Shown: positions 8,963 to 18,682 of the stretch, one piece after another | Numbering within the stretch: the stretch's first letter is position 1 | How the letters are laid out: each line of letters opens with the position of its first letter | NCBI RefSeq assembly: GCF_009827515.1 | Contig: NZ_WTYO01000002.1 | Coordinates: 124,001-188,000, forward strand | From: Pelagerythrobacter marinus | GTDB taxonomy: Bacteria; Pseudomonadota; Alphaproteobacteria; Sphingomonadales; Sphingomonadaceae | Reading direction: 5' to 3' | DNA length: 64,000 nucleotides | The notes under the pieces: model-generated | What the model saw: the letters and a program-made list of their open reading frames with translations, nothing else | Database searches by the model: none | Told to the model about the DNA's origin: nothing | Position numbers and translations under genes: made by a program

Positions 8963-9435
8963 CCGCCCCTGCCGACCGGATCAAGGCCAAGCACCAGCGG
9001 CTCGTGCTCGTGATCATCGCGCTGGTCGCGCTCGTCGGCGCGGGCCTGCTCGCCGCGTGGGCCCTGCGCAGCCAGGCGAGCTATTTCTACGTTCCCGAAC
9101 AATTCGTCTCCGAACCGCCGGAGCCGGGCCGCGCAGTCCGCCTGGGCGGAATGGTGGAGGAAGGATCGATCCGCACGATGCCCGACGGGGTGACGATCGC
9201 CTTCGTCGTCGGCGACGGCAAGGCGCGCGTCCCGGTGCGCTTTTCCGGCATCCTGCCCGACCTTTTCGTCGAGGGATCGGGCGTCGTGGCCGAGGGGCGC
9301 CTCGGCGGTGACGGGACTTTCGTGGCCGACAACCTCCTGGCCAAGCACGACGAGAACTACGTCCCGCGCGAGCTGCAGGAAATGACCGAGCACCAGCGGC
9401 GCGACCTCGTGGCCGAGGCGGAGGACGGCGCTTGA
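8959..9435 (+). CDS. ccmE: cytochrome c maturation heme chaperone CcmE
   Basis: Membrane-anchored periplasmic chaperone that binds heme covalently through a histidine. 158 residues from a GTG start that overlaps ccmD by 4 bp (GTGA). An N-terminal anchor helix (about 14-36) precedes an OB-fold. The heme site is intact: His130 and Tyr134 in LAKHDENYVP, the HxxxY form. The stop TGA overlaps the TTG start of ccmF. Confidence 0.96.
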   Translation: MTAPADRIKAKHQRLVLVIIALVALVGAGLLAAWALRSQASYFYVPEQFVSEPPEPGRAVRLGGMVEEGSIRTMPDGVTIAFVVGDGKARVPVRFSGILPDLFVEGSGVVAEGRLGGDGTFVADNLLAKHDENYVPRELQEMTEHQRRDLVAEAEDGA

Positions 9436-11402
9436 TCGCCGGGCTCGGCCTGGCGGCACTGTGGCTGGCAGCGGCGCTCGCCGCCCTGCAGCTCTATGCC
9501 GGCGCGATGGCGCAGCGCGACGGCGGCGGCGCGGCGGCCGCGCTGGTCCGGCCGGCGGCGGTGGTGCAGGGGCTGGCCTGCGCCTTCGCCTTCGTCATGC
9601 TGCTGTGGCTGTTCGCGGTGACCGACCTCTCGGTCAAGCTGGTGGCGACCAATTCGCATTCGGCCAAGCCCTTGATCTACAAGCTGACCGGTGCCTGGGG
9701 CAACCACGAAGGCTCGATGCTGCTGTGGGTCGCCGTGATGGCGCTTTCCGGCAGCTTGATCGCACTGGTCGAACGGCGCCTGCCCGAACGCACGATGCTG
9801 GCCACGCTCGCCGCGCAGGCCTTCGTCGGGCTCGGCTTCTATGCCTTCCTGATCTTCAGCTCCAACCCGTTCGAGCGCCTGCCCCAGCCTCCGGCCGAGG
9901 GGCTCGGCCTCAACCCGCTGCTGCAGGACATCGGCCTCGCGCTCCACCCGCCGACGCTCTATTTCGGCTATGTCGGCCTCTCGGTCGCCTTCAGCTTCGC
10001 CGTCGGCGCGCTGTTGACGCGGCAGGTCACGCCGGAGTTCGCGCGCGTCATGCGGCCCTGGGTCCTGGGTGCCTGGGTCTTCCTGACGCTCGGCATCACG
10101 GCCGGGTCGTACTGGGCCTATTACGAACTCGGCTGGGGCGGCTGGTGGTTCTGGGACCCGGTGGAGAACGCCTCGCTGATGCCCTGGCTGGCGGCGACCG
10201 CGCTGCTTCATTCGGCCAGCGTGCTGGCCGCGCGCGACGCCTTGCGCGCATGGACGATCATGCTCGGCGTCGTCGCGTTCTCGATGTCGATGCTCGGCAC
10301 GTTCCTCGTCCGCTCGGGCATTCTCACCAGCGTCCACGCTTTCGCCGTCGATCCCCAGCGCGGGGCGTTCATCCTGGTCCTGCTCGCGCTCTATATCGGC
10401 GGGGCGCTGGCGCTGTTCGCGCTGCGCGCCGGATCGGTCAGCGAAGGCCAGCGCTTCGCCGCGACGAGCCGCGAGGGCGCGCTGGTGTTCAACAACGTGA
10501 TGCTGAGCGCGATCCTGGCCATCGTCCTGCTGGGCACGCTCTACCCGCTGCTGACCGAAGCCTTCGACGTGCGCGTTTCGGTCGGGCCGCCTTACTTCAA
10601 CCCGGTCGGCGCGATCTTCGCCGTGCCGATGCTGCTGGTCATGGCGGTCGGCCCGCTGCTGCGCTGGCGGCGCGACAGCATCGCCCGCATCCAGCGGCCG
10701 GTCGTGCTGATCGGCGTGATCCTGCTCGCGGCGGCCGCCGCGGCGCTGGCGATCGGCGGCGTCGATCTTCTGCCGCTGCTGGGCCTGGCGCTTTCGGCCG
10801 CGCTCGCTCTCGCCAGCCTCATGCCGCTGCGCCGGCGCCGGCTTCACCGGGTCCCGCTGTCGGTCTGGGGCATGGTCGTGGCTCATTTCGGGCTGGCCGT
10901 CGCGGTGTTCGGCATGGCGAGCGAGACGGCCTTTTCCGACGAACGCCTGGCCGCTGTCGCGCCCGGCGAGACCGTGCGGGTCGGCCCCTGGTCCGTCACC
11001 CTGGCCGAGGTCCTGCCCAATGCCGGGCCGAACTGGACCGCGATCGAAGGCCACCTCGTCGCCAGTTACCGCGACGGGGATCCGGTCGCGCTCGATCCGC
11101 AGTCGCGCAGTTTCTGGGCCCCGGTGCAGGAGACGACCGAGAGCGCGCTGGCCACCCGCTGGAACGGGCAGCTCTATGCCGTCGTCGGCACGGCCGGCGA
11201 TGTCGGCGCCGTGACCGAGGGCGACGTGCGGCGCTGGCAGCTCCGGCTGTGGTGGAAACCGTTCGTGACCTTCATCTGGTACGGCGGCATCCTGGTCGCG
11301 CTGGGCAGCGCGCTGGCGCTGGTCGGGCGGGTTGCGGCGGACGTGAAACGCCGGACGGTCCGCGCGCGGGCCGCAGAGCGCCGGGCGGAGGTGATCGAGT
11401 GA
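9432..11402 (+). CDS. ccmF: heme lyase subunit CcmF
   Basis: Large polytopic membrane protein that, with CcmH, transfers heme from CcmE to apocytochrome c. 656 residues, about 13-15 membrane spans, with the WWD domain (GWGGWWFWDPVENASLMPWL). The best start is a TTG at 9432 embedded in the ccmE stop; no ATG or GTG fits the start of the first helix, so the rare codon is accepted. The stop shares an A with the ATG of the thioredoxin gene that follows. Confidence 0.96.
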   Translation: MIAGLGLAALWLAAALAALQLYAGAMAQRDGGGAAAALVRPAAVVQGLACAFAFVMLLWLFAVTDLSVKLVATNSHSAKPLIYKLTGAWGNHEGSMLLWVAVMALSGSLIALVERRLPERTMLATLAAQAFVGLGFYAFLIFSSNPFERLPQPPAEGLGLNPLLQDIGLALHPPTLYFGYVGLSVAFSFAVGALLTRQVTPEFARVMRPWVLGAWVFLTLGITAGSYWAYYELGWGGWWFWDPVENASLMPWLAATALLHSASVLAARDALRAWTIMLGVVAFSMSMLGTFLVRSGILTSVHAFAVDPQRGAFILVLLALYIGGALALFALRAGSVSEGQRFAATSREGALVFNNVMLSAILAIVLLGTLYPLLTEAFDVRVSVGPPYFNPVGAIFAVPMLLVMAVGPLLRWRRDSIARIQRPVVLIGVILLAAAAAALAIGGVDLLPLLGLALSAALALASLMPLRRRRLHRVPLSVWGMVVAHFGLAVAVFGMASETAFSDERLAAVAPGETVRVGPWSVTLAEVLPNAGPNWTAIEGHLVASYRDGDPVALDPQSRSFWAPVQETTESALATRWNGQLYAVVGTAGDVGAVTEGDVRRWQLRLWWKPFVTFIWYGGILVALGSALALVGRVAADVKRRTVRARAAERRAEVIE

Positions 11403-11926
11403 TGCGCTGGTGGTGGATTCCCTTGCTGCTTTTCGCGCTGTTCCTGGGCGTTGCCGCCTATCAGCTGAACCAGCCGAAGGACGATTTTGTCCCCAGCGCG
11501 ATGATCGGCGAGCCCCTGCCGGCGTTCGACCTGCCGCCCGCGCTGGACGGCGTGCCGGGCGTTTCCAGCGCCGATTTCCGCGACGGCAAGCCGCGCCTGC
11601 TGAACATCTGGGCGAGCTGGTGCGTGCCCTGCATTGCCGAGGCACCGCAGCTCGAGCGGCTGCGCGAGGAAGGGGCGGAGATCGTCGGCGTTGCGATTCG
11701 CGACCGGCCGGAAGACGTCGCCGCCTTCCTCGACCGTTACGGCAATCCCTATACGCGGATCGGCGCGGACGACCTGTCGCAGGTCCAGCTCGCCATCGGT
11801 TCTTCCGGCGTGCCCGAGACGTTCGTGATCGACGGCGAAGGGCGGATCACGCACCAGCATATCGGCGACATTCGCGCAGAGCATGTCCCGCGCCTGCTGG
11901 AGGAATTGCGGAAGGCCGGTCGATGA
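11402..11926 (+). CDS. ccmG: thiol:disulfide interchange protein CcmG/DsbE
   Basis: Periplasmic membrane-tethered thioredoxin that reduces CcmH or the apocytochrome CXXCH cysteines. 174 residues: an N-terminal anchor (MRWWWIPLLLFALFLG), then a thioredoxin fold with the active site WCVPC (Cys74, Cys77) and the cis-Pro region GVPETF. The ATG overlaps the ccmF stop and the end overlaps ccmH by ATGA. Confidence 0.94.
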   Translation: MRWWWIPLLLFALFLGVAAYQLNQPKDDFVPSAMIGEPLPAFDLPPALDGVPGVSSADFRDGKPRLLNIWASWCVPCIAEAPQLERLREEGAEIVGVAIRDRPEDVAAFLDRYGNPYTRIGADDLSQVQLAIGSSGVPETFVIDGEGRITHQHIGDIRAEHVPRLLEELRKAGR

Positions 11927-12348
11927 GGGGCGGCGGCATCCTCGCGGCCCTCGCGGCTCTCGCGGCGCTCGCGCTGGTGCCTGTACTGGCGGCGGCGCAG
12001 CAGGACATGCCGCCCGCGCCCTATGCCTACCGCCAGCTCGACGACCCGGCGCAGGAGGCCGAGGCACAGGCGCTGATGGAGACGCTGCGCTGCCTCAAGT
12101 GCCAGAGCCAGTCGATCGCCGACAGCGATGCGCCGATGGCGGGCGACATGCGCCACCAGGTGCGCACCCGCATCGCCGCGGGCGAGGAGCCGGAGGAAAT
12201 CCGCGCCTGGCTGGTCCGGCGTTACGGCGATTACGTCAGCTACGCACCGGTGATCGGCGAGACGACCTGGCCGCTTTTCGCTGTGCCGCTGGCGTTGCTG
12301 CTGGTGGCCGGGGCGATCCTCTGGCGGCGGCTGAGGGGCGCCCGGTGA
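11923..12348 (+). CDS. ccmH: cytochrome c maturation protein CcmH (CcmL type)
   Basis: Periplasmic, membrane-anchored thiol protein of the heme lyase complex. 141 residues: signal peptide (cleavage near AAAQ|QD), the redox pair in LRCLKCQSQ (Cys57, Cys60), a three-helix domain and a C-terminal membrane span (about 113-131). The family norm is LRCPxCQ; here Pro is Leu. Corresponds to the N-terminal half of E. coli CcmH; the TPR half is the separate next gene. Confidence 0.93.
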   Translation: MRGGGILAALAALAALALVPVLAAAQQDMPPAPYAYRQLDDPAQEAEAQALMETLRCLKCQSQSIADSDAPMAGDMRHQVRTRIAAGEEPEEIRAWLVRRYGDYVSYAPVIGETTWPLFAVPLALLLVAGAILWRRLRGAR

Positions 12349-12977
12349 CCTGGCTGCCCGCCCTCGCACTGGCGCTCGCGCTGTTCCTGGTCGCGGCTTT
12401 CGCGCTGCGCCTGCCGCGCGCGGGCTGGGCGGCCTTCGGCTCGGCCCTGCTGTTCGGCCTGGCCGGCTATGCCTTCCAGGCGCGCCCCGATATCGCGTCG
12501 GCCCCGCGCGCTGCCGTCCCCCGGCCGAGCGAGGCGGGCGAGGCGATGATCGAGGCCCGGCGCACGATGTTCGATGCCCTCGTTCCGCCCAGCAATTTCG
12601 TGATCGTGGCCGACGGTTTCGCCCGGCGGGGGCAATATGCCGACGCGGCCAAGATCCTGCGCGGCGAAGTCCGCAAGGACCCGGGCAATGCGGAGGCATG
12701 GGTGGCGCTGGGCAATGCCCTGGTCGAGCATGCGCAGGGCAACCTGACCCCGGCGGCGACTTACGCCTACGACCGCGCGGCGCGCGCCGCGCCCGGCCAC
12801 CCTGCCGCACCCTATTTCCACGGGCTGGCCCTGCTGCGCGCCGGCGAGCCCGACGAAACGCGCAGGCTCTGGGCGCAGGCGGTGGAGAACGCGCCGGAAG
12901 GGGCCGAGTGGCTGCCTGCGATGCAGCAGCGGCTCGAACGGCTCGACGCGCTGATCGCCGCGCTCTCCGCACGGTAA
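12345..12977 (+). CDS. ccmI: TPR cytochrome c biogenesis protein, CcmI-like
   Basis: Probable apocytochrome chaperone of the heme lyase complex. 210 residues from a GTG start overlapping ccmH by 4 bp. Two N-terminal membrane helices (about residues 2-20 and 28-44), then TPR-like helices from about residue 80 to 200 (AEAWVALGNALVEHAQG, APYFHGLALLRAGE). It is shorter than typical alphaproteobacterial CcmI (about 370-430 residues), so the name is by position and domain, not full-length similarity. Confidence 0.8.
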   Translation: MTWLPALALALALFLVAAFALRLPRAGWAAFGSALLFGLAGYAFQARPDIASAPRAAVPRPSEAGEAMIEARRTMFDALVPPSNFVIVADGFARRGQYADAAKILRGEVRKDPGNAEAWVALGNALVEHAQGNLTPAATYAYDRAARAAPGHPAAPYFHGLALLRAGEPDETRRLWAQAVENAPEGAEWLPAMQQRLERLDALIAALSAR

Positions 12978-13085
12978 TGGCCGTTCCCGGGCCATGTTGC
13001 AGGCGCGAAGGGACGGTGCTAAGCGCCGCCGCCTTTACATGGCGCGTCGAAGGCAGCACCGGGTAGATTCGGGAACGCCGATTTT

Positions 13086-15023
13086 ATGAGCGAGACTTCC
13101 GTTTCACAGGATCCTGTGCCTTCGGGCGGCAGGCAGGCGGGCGCCCACGGCGCATCCTCGTCCAAGGCCGCGCTGGCCGTTGGCGCGATCGGCGTCGTCT
13201 TCGGCGATATCGGCACCAGCCCGATCTACGCCTTTCGCGAAACTTTCGTCGGTCCGCACCCGCTGGCGCTCGACACGCTCCATCTTCTCGGCGTGCTCAG
13301 CCTGATCTTCTGGTCGATGACGATCATCGTCTCGATCCAGTACGTCACGATCATGATGCGGGCCGACAACAAGGGGCAGGGCGGCACCCTGGCCCTCGTC
13401 GCGCTGATTTCCGGCCGGGTGGGGCGAACCGGCTATGGCTGGGTCGCCGTCATGCTGGGGGTCTTCGCGACCGCGCTGTTCTACGGCGACAGCATGATCA
13501 CGCCGGCCATCTCGGTCCTTTCCGCGGTGGAAGGGCTGACGACGGTGGAAGACAGCTTCGAACCTTTCGTCGTGCCGATCGCGCTGGTCCTTCTGATCGG
13601 GCTGTTCCTGCTGCAACGGCGCGGCACGGCCAAGGTCGGGCGGCTCTTCGCACCGGTCATGCTGGTCTATTTCAGCGTGCTCGCAATCCTCGGCCTGATC
13701 CAGATCGTCCAGAACCCGGGCGTGCTGGCCGCGCTCAACCCGTGGTACGCGGTCCAGTTCTTCCTGACCGACAAGCTCCTGGCCTTCCTGGCGCTCGGTT
13801 CGGTCGTGCTGGCGGTGACGGGGGCGGAGGCGCTCTATGCCGACATGGGCCATTTCGGCCGCGGCGCGCTGCGGATCGGGTGGTTCGGGTTCGTCATGCC
13901 GTGCCTCCTGCTCAACTATTTCGGGCAGGCGGCGATGATCATGGGGCTGGAAGCGGCCGCGGCGGCCGACGCGATCCGCAACCCGTTCTTCCTGATGGCG
14001 CCCGACGCCTATCGCCTTCCGCTCGTCCTGCTGGCGACATGCGCGACCTTCATTGCCAGCCAGGCGGTCATCACCGGGGCCTTCTCGGTCACGCACCAGG
14101 CGATCCAGCTCGGCTACGTCCCGCGCCTGTCGATCCTGCACACGAGCGAGACCGAGCACGGCCAGATCTACATCCCCTTCGTTAACTGGGTGCTGATGAT
14201 CGCCGTCATCCTGCTGGTGCTGACGTTCCGCAACTCGTCGAACCTCGCCAGCGCCTACGGCATCGCGGTGACCGGAGCGATGCTGATCGATACCTGCCTG
14301 ATGGCGGTCCTGTTCATCGCGGTCTGGCGGTGGAAGATGTGGATCGTGATCCCCGCCGCCGCGCTTTTCTTCGTGTTCGACGGGGCGTTCTTCGGGGCGA
14401 ACCTGACGAAAGTGCCCGATGGCGGGTGGTTCCCGCTGCTGGTCGGCGCAATCGCCTTCACCTTCCTCACCACCTGGTCGCGCGGGCGCAAGCTGATGCG
14501 CGAGCGGATGAGCGAAGTCGCCCTGCCGATCGAGATCTTCGCCAAGTCGGCCAAGAACAGCGCCATCCGCGTGCCGGGCACGGCGATCTTCATGGCGTCG
14601 AGCACGGCGGGCGTGCCATCGGCCCTGCTGCACAACATCAAGCACAACCGGGTCCTGCACGAACGGGTCGTGATCCTGACGGTCGAGATCGCCGAGGAAC
14701 CCTACGTCGATCCGGAACGCCGGATCGAGTTTCACGACCTGGGCGACGGGTTCTACCGCATGGTGCTGCATTACGGCTTCATGGAGGAAACCGACGTGCC
14801 GGCCGCGCTGAAGCAGGTGAACGGCTGCGGCGGCGCCTTCGACATGATGAACACCAGCTTCTTCCTCAGCCGGCAGACGCTGCTGCCGTCGAAGAACCCG
14901 AGCATGATGATCTGGCGCGAAAAGATCTTCTCGTGGATGCTGCGCAACGCGGCGACGGCGATGGAGTTCTTCCGCCTGCCGACCAACCGCGTGGTTGAAC
15001 TGGGCAGCCAGGTCGAGATCTGA
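13086..15023 (+). CDS. kup: KUP-family potassium transporter
   Basis: Low-affinity K+:H+ symporter of the inner membrane. 645 residues, normal for the family, with the hallmark [10 protein letters not shown] motif in the first helix, twelve predicted spans (about residues 25-470) and a hydrophilic C-terminal domain of about 170 residues. Monocistronic, preceded by a 108-bp gap after the ccm operon and followed by a hairpin between it and the convergent yciB. Confidence 0.95.
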   Translation: MSETSVSQDPVPSGGRQAGAHGASSSKAALAVGAIGVVFGDIGTSPIYAFRETFVGPHPLALDTLHLLGVLSLIFWSMTIIVSIQYVTIMMRADNKGQGGTLALVALISGRVGRTGYGWVAVMLGVFATALFYGDSMITPAISVLSAVEGLTTVEDSFEPFVVPIALVLLIGLFLLQRRGTAKVGRLFAPVMLVYFSVLAILGLIQIVQNPGVLAALNPWYAVQFFLTDKLLAFLALGSVVLAVTGAEALYADMGHFGRGALRIGWFGFVMPCLLLNYFGQAAMIMGLEAAAAADAIRNPFFLMAPDAYRLPLVLLATCATFIASQAVITGAFSVTHQAIQLGYVPRLSILHTSETEHGQIYIPFVNWVLMIAVILLVLTFRNSSNLASAYGIAVTGAMLIDTCLMAVLFIAVWRWKMWIVIPAAALFFVFDGAFFGANLTKVPDGGWFPLLVGAIAFTFLTTWSRGRKLMRERMSEVALPIEIFAKSAKNSAIRVPGTAIFMASSTAGVPSALLHNIKHNRVLHERVVILTVEIAEEPYVDPERRIEFHDLGDGFYRMVLHYGFMEETDVPAALKQVNGCGGAFDMMNTSFFLSRQTLLPSKNPSMMIWREKIFSWMLRNAATAMEFFRLPTNRVVELGSQVEI

Positions 15024-15026
15024 TCG

Positions 15027-15050
15027 CCGGGGACGAGATCCGATCCCCGG
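15027..15050. terminator. stem-loop between convergent kup and yciB
   Basis: CCGGGGA (15027-15033) and TCCCCGG (15044-15050) form a perfect 7-bp stem with a 10-nt loop, 4 bp after the kup stop. There is no T-run on either side, so it may be a bidirectional pause or 3'-end stabiliser rather than a classical terminator. Confidence 0.45.
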
Positions 15051-15087
15051 GGGCGGCCGTTGCGGCGCAGCCCGGCGATGGCCCCGG

Positions 15088-15726
15088 TCAGGCGGTCGGC
15101 GGCGGGGTCCGTTCCTCTTCCTTCACCCCCTCGGCCGCCAGCCCGTGGCGCAGCAGCATCGGGATCTGGGTGAAGGTGAACAGGAACGTCAGCGGCAGGA
15201 ACACCCAGAGCTTGGCCCAGAGCCAGGATTCGAACGACAGGCTGGCGCGCAGCACTTCGTTGAGGCCGGCAAGAGCGAAGAAGAAGAACGCCCAGTTGCG
15301 CGACAGCTTGAGCCAGCCCTGCGCGTCGAGCCCCTCGAACGCGGCGCCGAGCAGGATTTCGAGCAGGGCCTTGCCCCGCAGCCAGCCGATGAGCAGCGCG
15401 GTTCCGAACAGCAGGTAGATCACCGTCGGCTTGATCTGGATGAAGCTTTCATCGCGCAGCCAGATGGTGAGCGCGCCGAAGCCGACGATCAGCGCGGTCG
15501 AGAGCCAGAGCATCGGCGAGACGCGACCGAATTTCCATTTCGAGAACGCGAGCGCCACGACCGCCGCGACCATGAAGGCGATCGTGCCGCGGATCACCGC
15601 CGCGATTTCGCCCAGCGCGCTCGATTCGGCGGGGGCATTGAACTTGTAGACGCCGAGGAACACCAGCAGCGGGCCGTAATCGACCAGGATGTTGAGCCAG
15701 CCGGATTTCTGTTTCTGTTCGCCCAT
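15088..15726 (-). CDS. yciB: YciB/IspZ family inner membrane septation protein
   Basis: Inner-membrane protein of the septation protein A family, linked to envelope integrity and cell division; mechanism not settled. 212 residues with five or six membrane helices. Family features include LVDYGPLLVFLGVYKF near the N terminus and the FIQIKPT and SRNWAFFFFALAGLNE stretches. Last gene of the dapF-mtaB-ftsY-yciB run; its ATG shares a base with the ftsY stop. Confidence 0.92.
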   Translation of the reverse strand: MGEQKQKSGWLNILVDYGPLLVFLGVYKFNAPAESSALGEIAAVIRGTIAFMVAAVVALAFSKWKFGRVSPMLWLSTALIVGFGALTIWLRDESFIQIKPTVIYLLFGTALLIGWLRGKALLEILLGAAFEGLDAQGWLKLSRNWAFFFFALAGLNEVLRASLSFESWLWAKLWVFLPLTFLFTFTQIPMLLRHGLAAEGVKEEERTPPPTA

Positions 15727-16649
15727 CAGGCCACTCCTGCAATGACCCGCGCGACCAGGTCGGGATCGAACGGCCTCAGGTCGGATATCTTCTCGCCCAC
15801 GCCGATCGCGTGGATCGGCAGGCCATATTGTTCGGCCGCCGCGACCAGCACGCCGCCGCGGGCCGTCCCGTCGAGCTTGGTCATGATCAGGCCGGTGACG
15901 CCGGCAACTTCCTTGAACACGTCGATCTGGCTCAGCGCGTTCTGGCCGTTGGTCGCATCGAGCACCAGGACGACGTCGTGCGGCGCCTCGGGGTTGAGGC
16001 GGCCGAGCACGCGGCGGATCTTGCTCAGCTCGTCCATCAGCTCGCGCTTGTTCTGCAGGCGGCCGGCGGTGTCGACGATCAGGGCGTCGGTCCCCCGATC
16101 GGTTGCCGCCTTGACCCCGTCGAACACGACCGATGCCGGATCGCCGCCTTCCGGTCCGCGCACGATCGGCGCGTCGATCCGCTCGGCCCAGGTGGCCAGC
16201 TGGCCGATCGCGGCGGCGCGGAAAGTGTCGCCGGCGGCCAGCATGACCTCGTAATCGTCTTCCTGGAACCAGTGCGCCAGCTTGGCGATCGTGGTCGTCT
16301 TGCCGCTGCCGTTGACGCCGATCACCAGGATCACCTGCGGGCGCGGAAAGGCCACGACTTCCAGCGGCCGCGCCACGGGGCGCAGGATGGCGGCGATCTC
16401 CTCCGCCACGGCTTCCTTCAGTTCGCGCTCGGAAATCTCCAGCCCGAAACGCTTGTCCGCCAGGCGGGCGCGGATGCGCGCCGCGGCCGAGGGGCCGAGG
16501 TCCGACAGGATCAGCGCGTCCTCGACGTCGTCGAGCGTCGCATCGTCGAGCCGGGCCGTGCCGACCGCGCCGGTCAAGTTGGTGGAAAGGCGGTCGGATG
16601 TCTTGCGGAAACCCGCGAAGAGCCGCTCGCTCCAGCTCGTCTCGCTCAT
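15726..16649 (-). CDS. ftsY: signal recognition particle receptor FtsY
   Basis: GTPase receptor that docks SRP-ribosome complexes at the membrane. 307 residues: a short N domain, then the G domain with GVNGSGKTTT (P-loop), DTAGRLQNK, and TKLDGTARGG. It lacks the long acidic A domain of E. coli FtsY and starts directly with [14 protein letters not shown]. The ATG at 16649 overlaps the mtaB stop by ATGA, which fixes the start against longer frames that run into mtaB. Confidence 0.96.
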   Translation of the reverse strand: MSETSWSERLFAGFRKTSDRLSTNLTGAVGTARLDDATLDDVEDALILSDLGPSAAARIRARLADKRFGLEISERELKEAVAEEIAAILRPVARPLEVVAFPRPQVILVIGVNGSGKTTTIAKLAHWFQEDDYEVMLAAGDTFRAAAIGQLATWAERIDAPIVRGPEGGDPASVVFDGVKAATDRGTDALIVDTAGRLQNKRELMDELSKIRRVLGRLNPEAPHDVVLVLDATNGQNALSQIDVFKEVAGVTGLIMTKLDGTARGGVLVAAAEQYGLPIHAIGVGEKISDLRPFDPDLVARVIAGVA

Positions 16650-17824
16650 AGGAGCAGGCCTTTCTCGTGATGCCGGGGTGTCAGGGTTACGATCTCGCCG
16701 CCGGCCGTTCCGGCGGGCAGGGCATGGCGCGCGAAATTGGCGGCGTGGCCGGTGCCGTCGCTCTCGGCCAGGACGACCTGTTCGGTGCCGACCAGCCGGT
16801 CCAGCCAGGCATCGCGCACCGCGGCGACTTGTGCGCGCAACTGCGCCGCGCGCTGCTTCACGGTCTCGCGCGCAACTTGCGGCATTCGCGCGGCCGGGGT
16901 GCCGGGGCGGGGCGAATAGGGGAAGACGTGGCCGTGCACGATCTCCAGCTCGCGCACGATCGACAGGTTGTCTTCGTGCGCGGCCTGCGTCTCGGTCGGG
17001 AAGCCGGCGATCAGGTCCGCCCCGATCGCGATCTCGGGCCGCGCGCGCTTCAGCCGGCAGACCAGGGCCAGTGCGTCGGCGCGCAAGTGGCGGCGTTTCA
17101 TGCGCTTGAGGATCAGGTCGTTCCCGTGCTGGAGCGAGAGGTGCAGGTGCGGCATCAACCGCGGCTCGCCGGCGAAGAGGTCGAACAGCTCCGCGTCGAT
17201 TTCGACCCCGTCGAGCGAGGACATGCGCAGGCGCGGCAGCTCGGGAAAAGCCTCGAGGATCGCCGCCACGAGCCGGCCCAGCGGCGGCCGGTCGGGCAGG
17301 TCGTGGCCCCACGACGTGACGTCCACCCCGGTCAGGACCACTTCGGGCGCGCCCTGTTCGACGTGGCGTTCCACCTCGCGCAGGACCTGGGGCACGGTGA
17401 GCGAGCGGCTCGGCCCGCGGCCCTGCGGGATGATGCAGAACGTGCAGGCATGGTCGCAGCCGTTCTGGACGGCGACGAAGGCGCGCGTGCGGCGCGCAGG
17501 CACCGGTTCGGTGCGTTCGGGCGCGTTCCAGGCCCGCGGGTCCAGCTTGCTGCGGTTCGCCACCAGCCCGTCCACCTCGGGCATGGCGGAAAGCTGGTCG
17601 CGCTCGACATCGGCGGCGCAGCCGGTCACCAGCAGCCGGGCGTCGGGCCGCTCGCGCCGGGCGCGCCGGATCGCCTGGCGGGTCGTGCGGACCGCCTCTG
17701 CCGTGACGGCGCAGCTGTTGACCACCACGACGTCGCGCTCGCCCGACAGCATGGCGCGGATGCGCTCGCTCTCGGCAATGTTCAGCCGGCAACCGAGCGA
17801 GATGACCTGCGCGCCGCCCGTCAT
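16646..17824 (-). CDS. mtaB: tRNA t6A37 methylthiotransferase MtaB
   Basis: Radical-SAM enzyme that converts t6A to ms2t6A at position 37 of tRNAs reading ANN codons. 392 residues. N-terminal UPF0004 domain has the three auxiliary-cluster cysteines Cys12, Cys38 and Cys69; the radical SAM motif is Cys123-x3-Cys127-x2-Cys130 (CDHACTFC). A TRAM-like tail (about residues 335-390) follows. Start ATG overlaps the dapF stop; stop overlaps the ftsY start. Confidence 0.93.
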   Translation of the reverse strand: MTGGAQVISLGCRLNIAESERIRAMLSGERDVVVVNSCAVTAEAVRTTRQAIRRARRERPDARLLVTGCAADVERDQLSAMPEVDGLVANRSKLDPRAWNAPERTEPVPARRTRAFVAVQNGCDHACTFCIIPQGRGPSRSLTVPQVLREVERHVEQGAPEVVLTGVDVTSWGHDLPDRPPLGRLVAAILEAFPELPRLRMSSLDGVEIDAELFDLFAGEPRLMPHLHLSLQHGNDLILKRMKRRHLRADALALVCRLKRARPEIAIGADLIAGFPTETQAAHEDNLSIVRELEIVHGHVFPYSPRPGTPAARMPQVARETVKQRAAQLRAQVAAVRDAWLDRLVGTEQVVLAESDGTGHAANFARHALPAGTAGGEIVTLTPRHHEKGLLL

Positions 17825-18630
17825 GCGAAATCGTCCCATTCGAACGTGCCGCGATAGGCCTCGCGCGCCGGCCCGGTCATCGCGATGCGGCCGTCTTCGC
17901 CCCAGCGGATATCCAGCGGGCCGCCGGGCAGGACCACCTCGACCGCGCGGTCGGCCAGCCCCCGGCGCATCGCCGCGACCGCGGTGGCGCAGGCGCCGGT
18001 GCCGCAGGCCCGCGTCAGCCCCGCGCCGCGTTCCCACACCCGCAGGCGAATGCGGCTGCGCGATTCGACCGTGGCGACGTTGACGTTGACCCGCTCGGGG
18101 AACAGCGGGTCGTTCTCGATCCGGGGGCCAAGCGATTCCAGCGCCACCGCGTCGCAATCGGGGACGAAGAAGACCGCGTGGGGGTTGCCCACGTTCACCG
18201 CGGCGGGCGTTTTCAGCCCGTCCCAGCCGACCGGCATCGACAGGGTGTCCATCGCGTAGGCGAGGGGGATCTCGTCCCAGCCGAACCGGGGCCGGCCCAT
18301 GTCCACCGTGGCCCCGCCATCGCGCGGCTCGGCCGCGAGCAGGCCCCCGTCGGTCTCGATCCGTGCCGGGGCGCCGTGGAGCAGGACGACCGCGCGGGTC
18401 GCATTGCCGCAGGCGCCGACTTCGCTGCCGTCGGCGTTGACGATCCGCATCCGGAAATCGGCGGAATCGGAAGGTTCGAGCAGGATGAGCTGGTCGCAGC
18501 CGATCCCGGTGCGCCGGTCCGCGATGCGCGCGGCCAGCGCGCCCGTCATCGCCGGCAGGGTATCGCGCCGCGCGTCGAGCACGACGAAATCGTTGCCCAG
18601 GCCATGCATCTTGATGAACGGTACGCGCAT
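17821..18630 (-). CDS. dapF: diaminopimelate epimerase
   Basis: Interconverts LL- and meso-diaminopimelate for lysine and peptidoglycan synthesis. 269 residues. Both catalytic cysteines are present: Cys74 in GACGNATR and Cys209 in RACGTGACA. The ATG at 18630 gives the family start [17 protein letters not shown]; longer upstream frames are rejected. First gene of a four-gene overlapping run (dapF-mtaB-ftsY-yciB). Confidence 0.96.
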   Translation of the reverse strand: MRVPFIKMHGLGNDFVVLDARRDTLPAMTGALAARIADRRTGIGCDQLILLEPSDSADFRMRIVNADGSEVGACGNATRAVVLLHGAPARIETDGGLLAAEPRDGGATVDMGRPRFGWDEIPLAYAMDTLSMPVGWDGLKTPAAVNVGNPHAVFFVPDCDAVALESLGPRIENDPLFPERVNVNVATVESRSRIRLRVWERGAGLTRACGTGACATAVAAMRRGLADRAVEVVLPGGPLDIRWGEDGRIAMTGPAREAYRGTFEWDDFA

Positions 18631-18682
18631 TTCCCGCGCATCTATGCGTCGCGCGAGGGCGCGTCCAGTGCCATGGGCCCGG

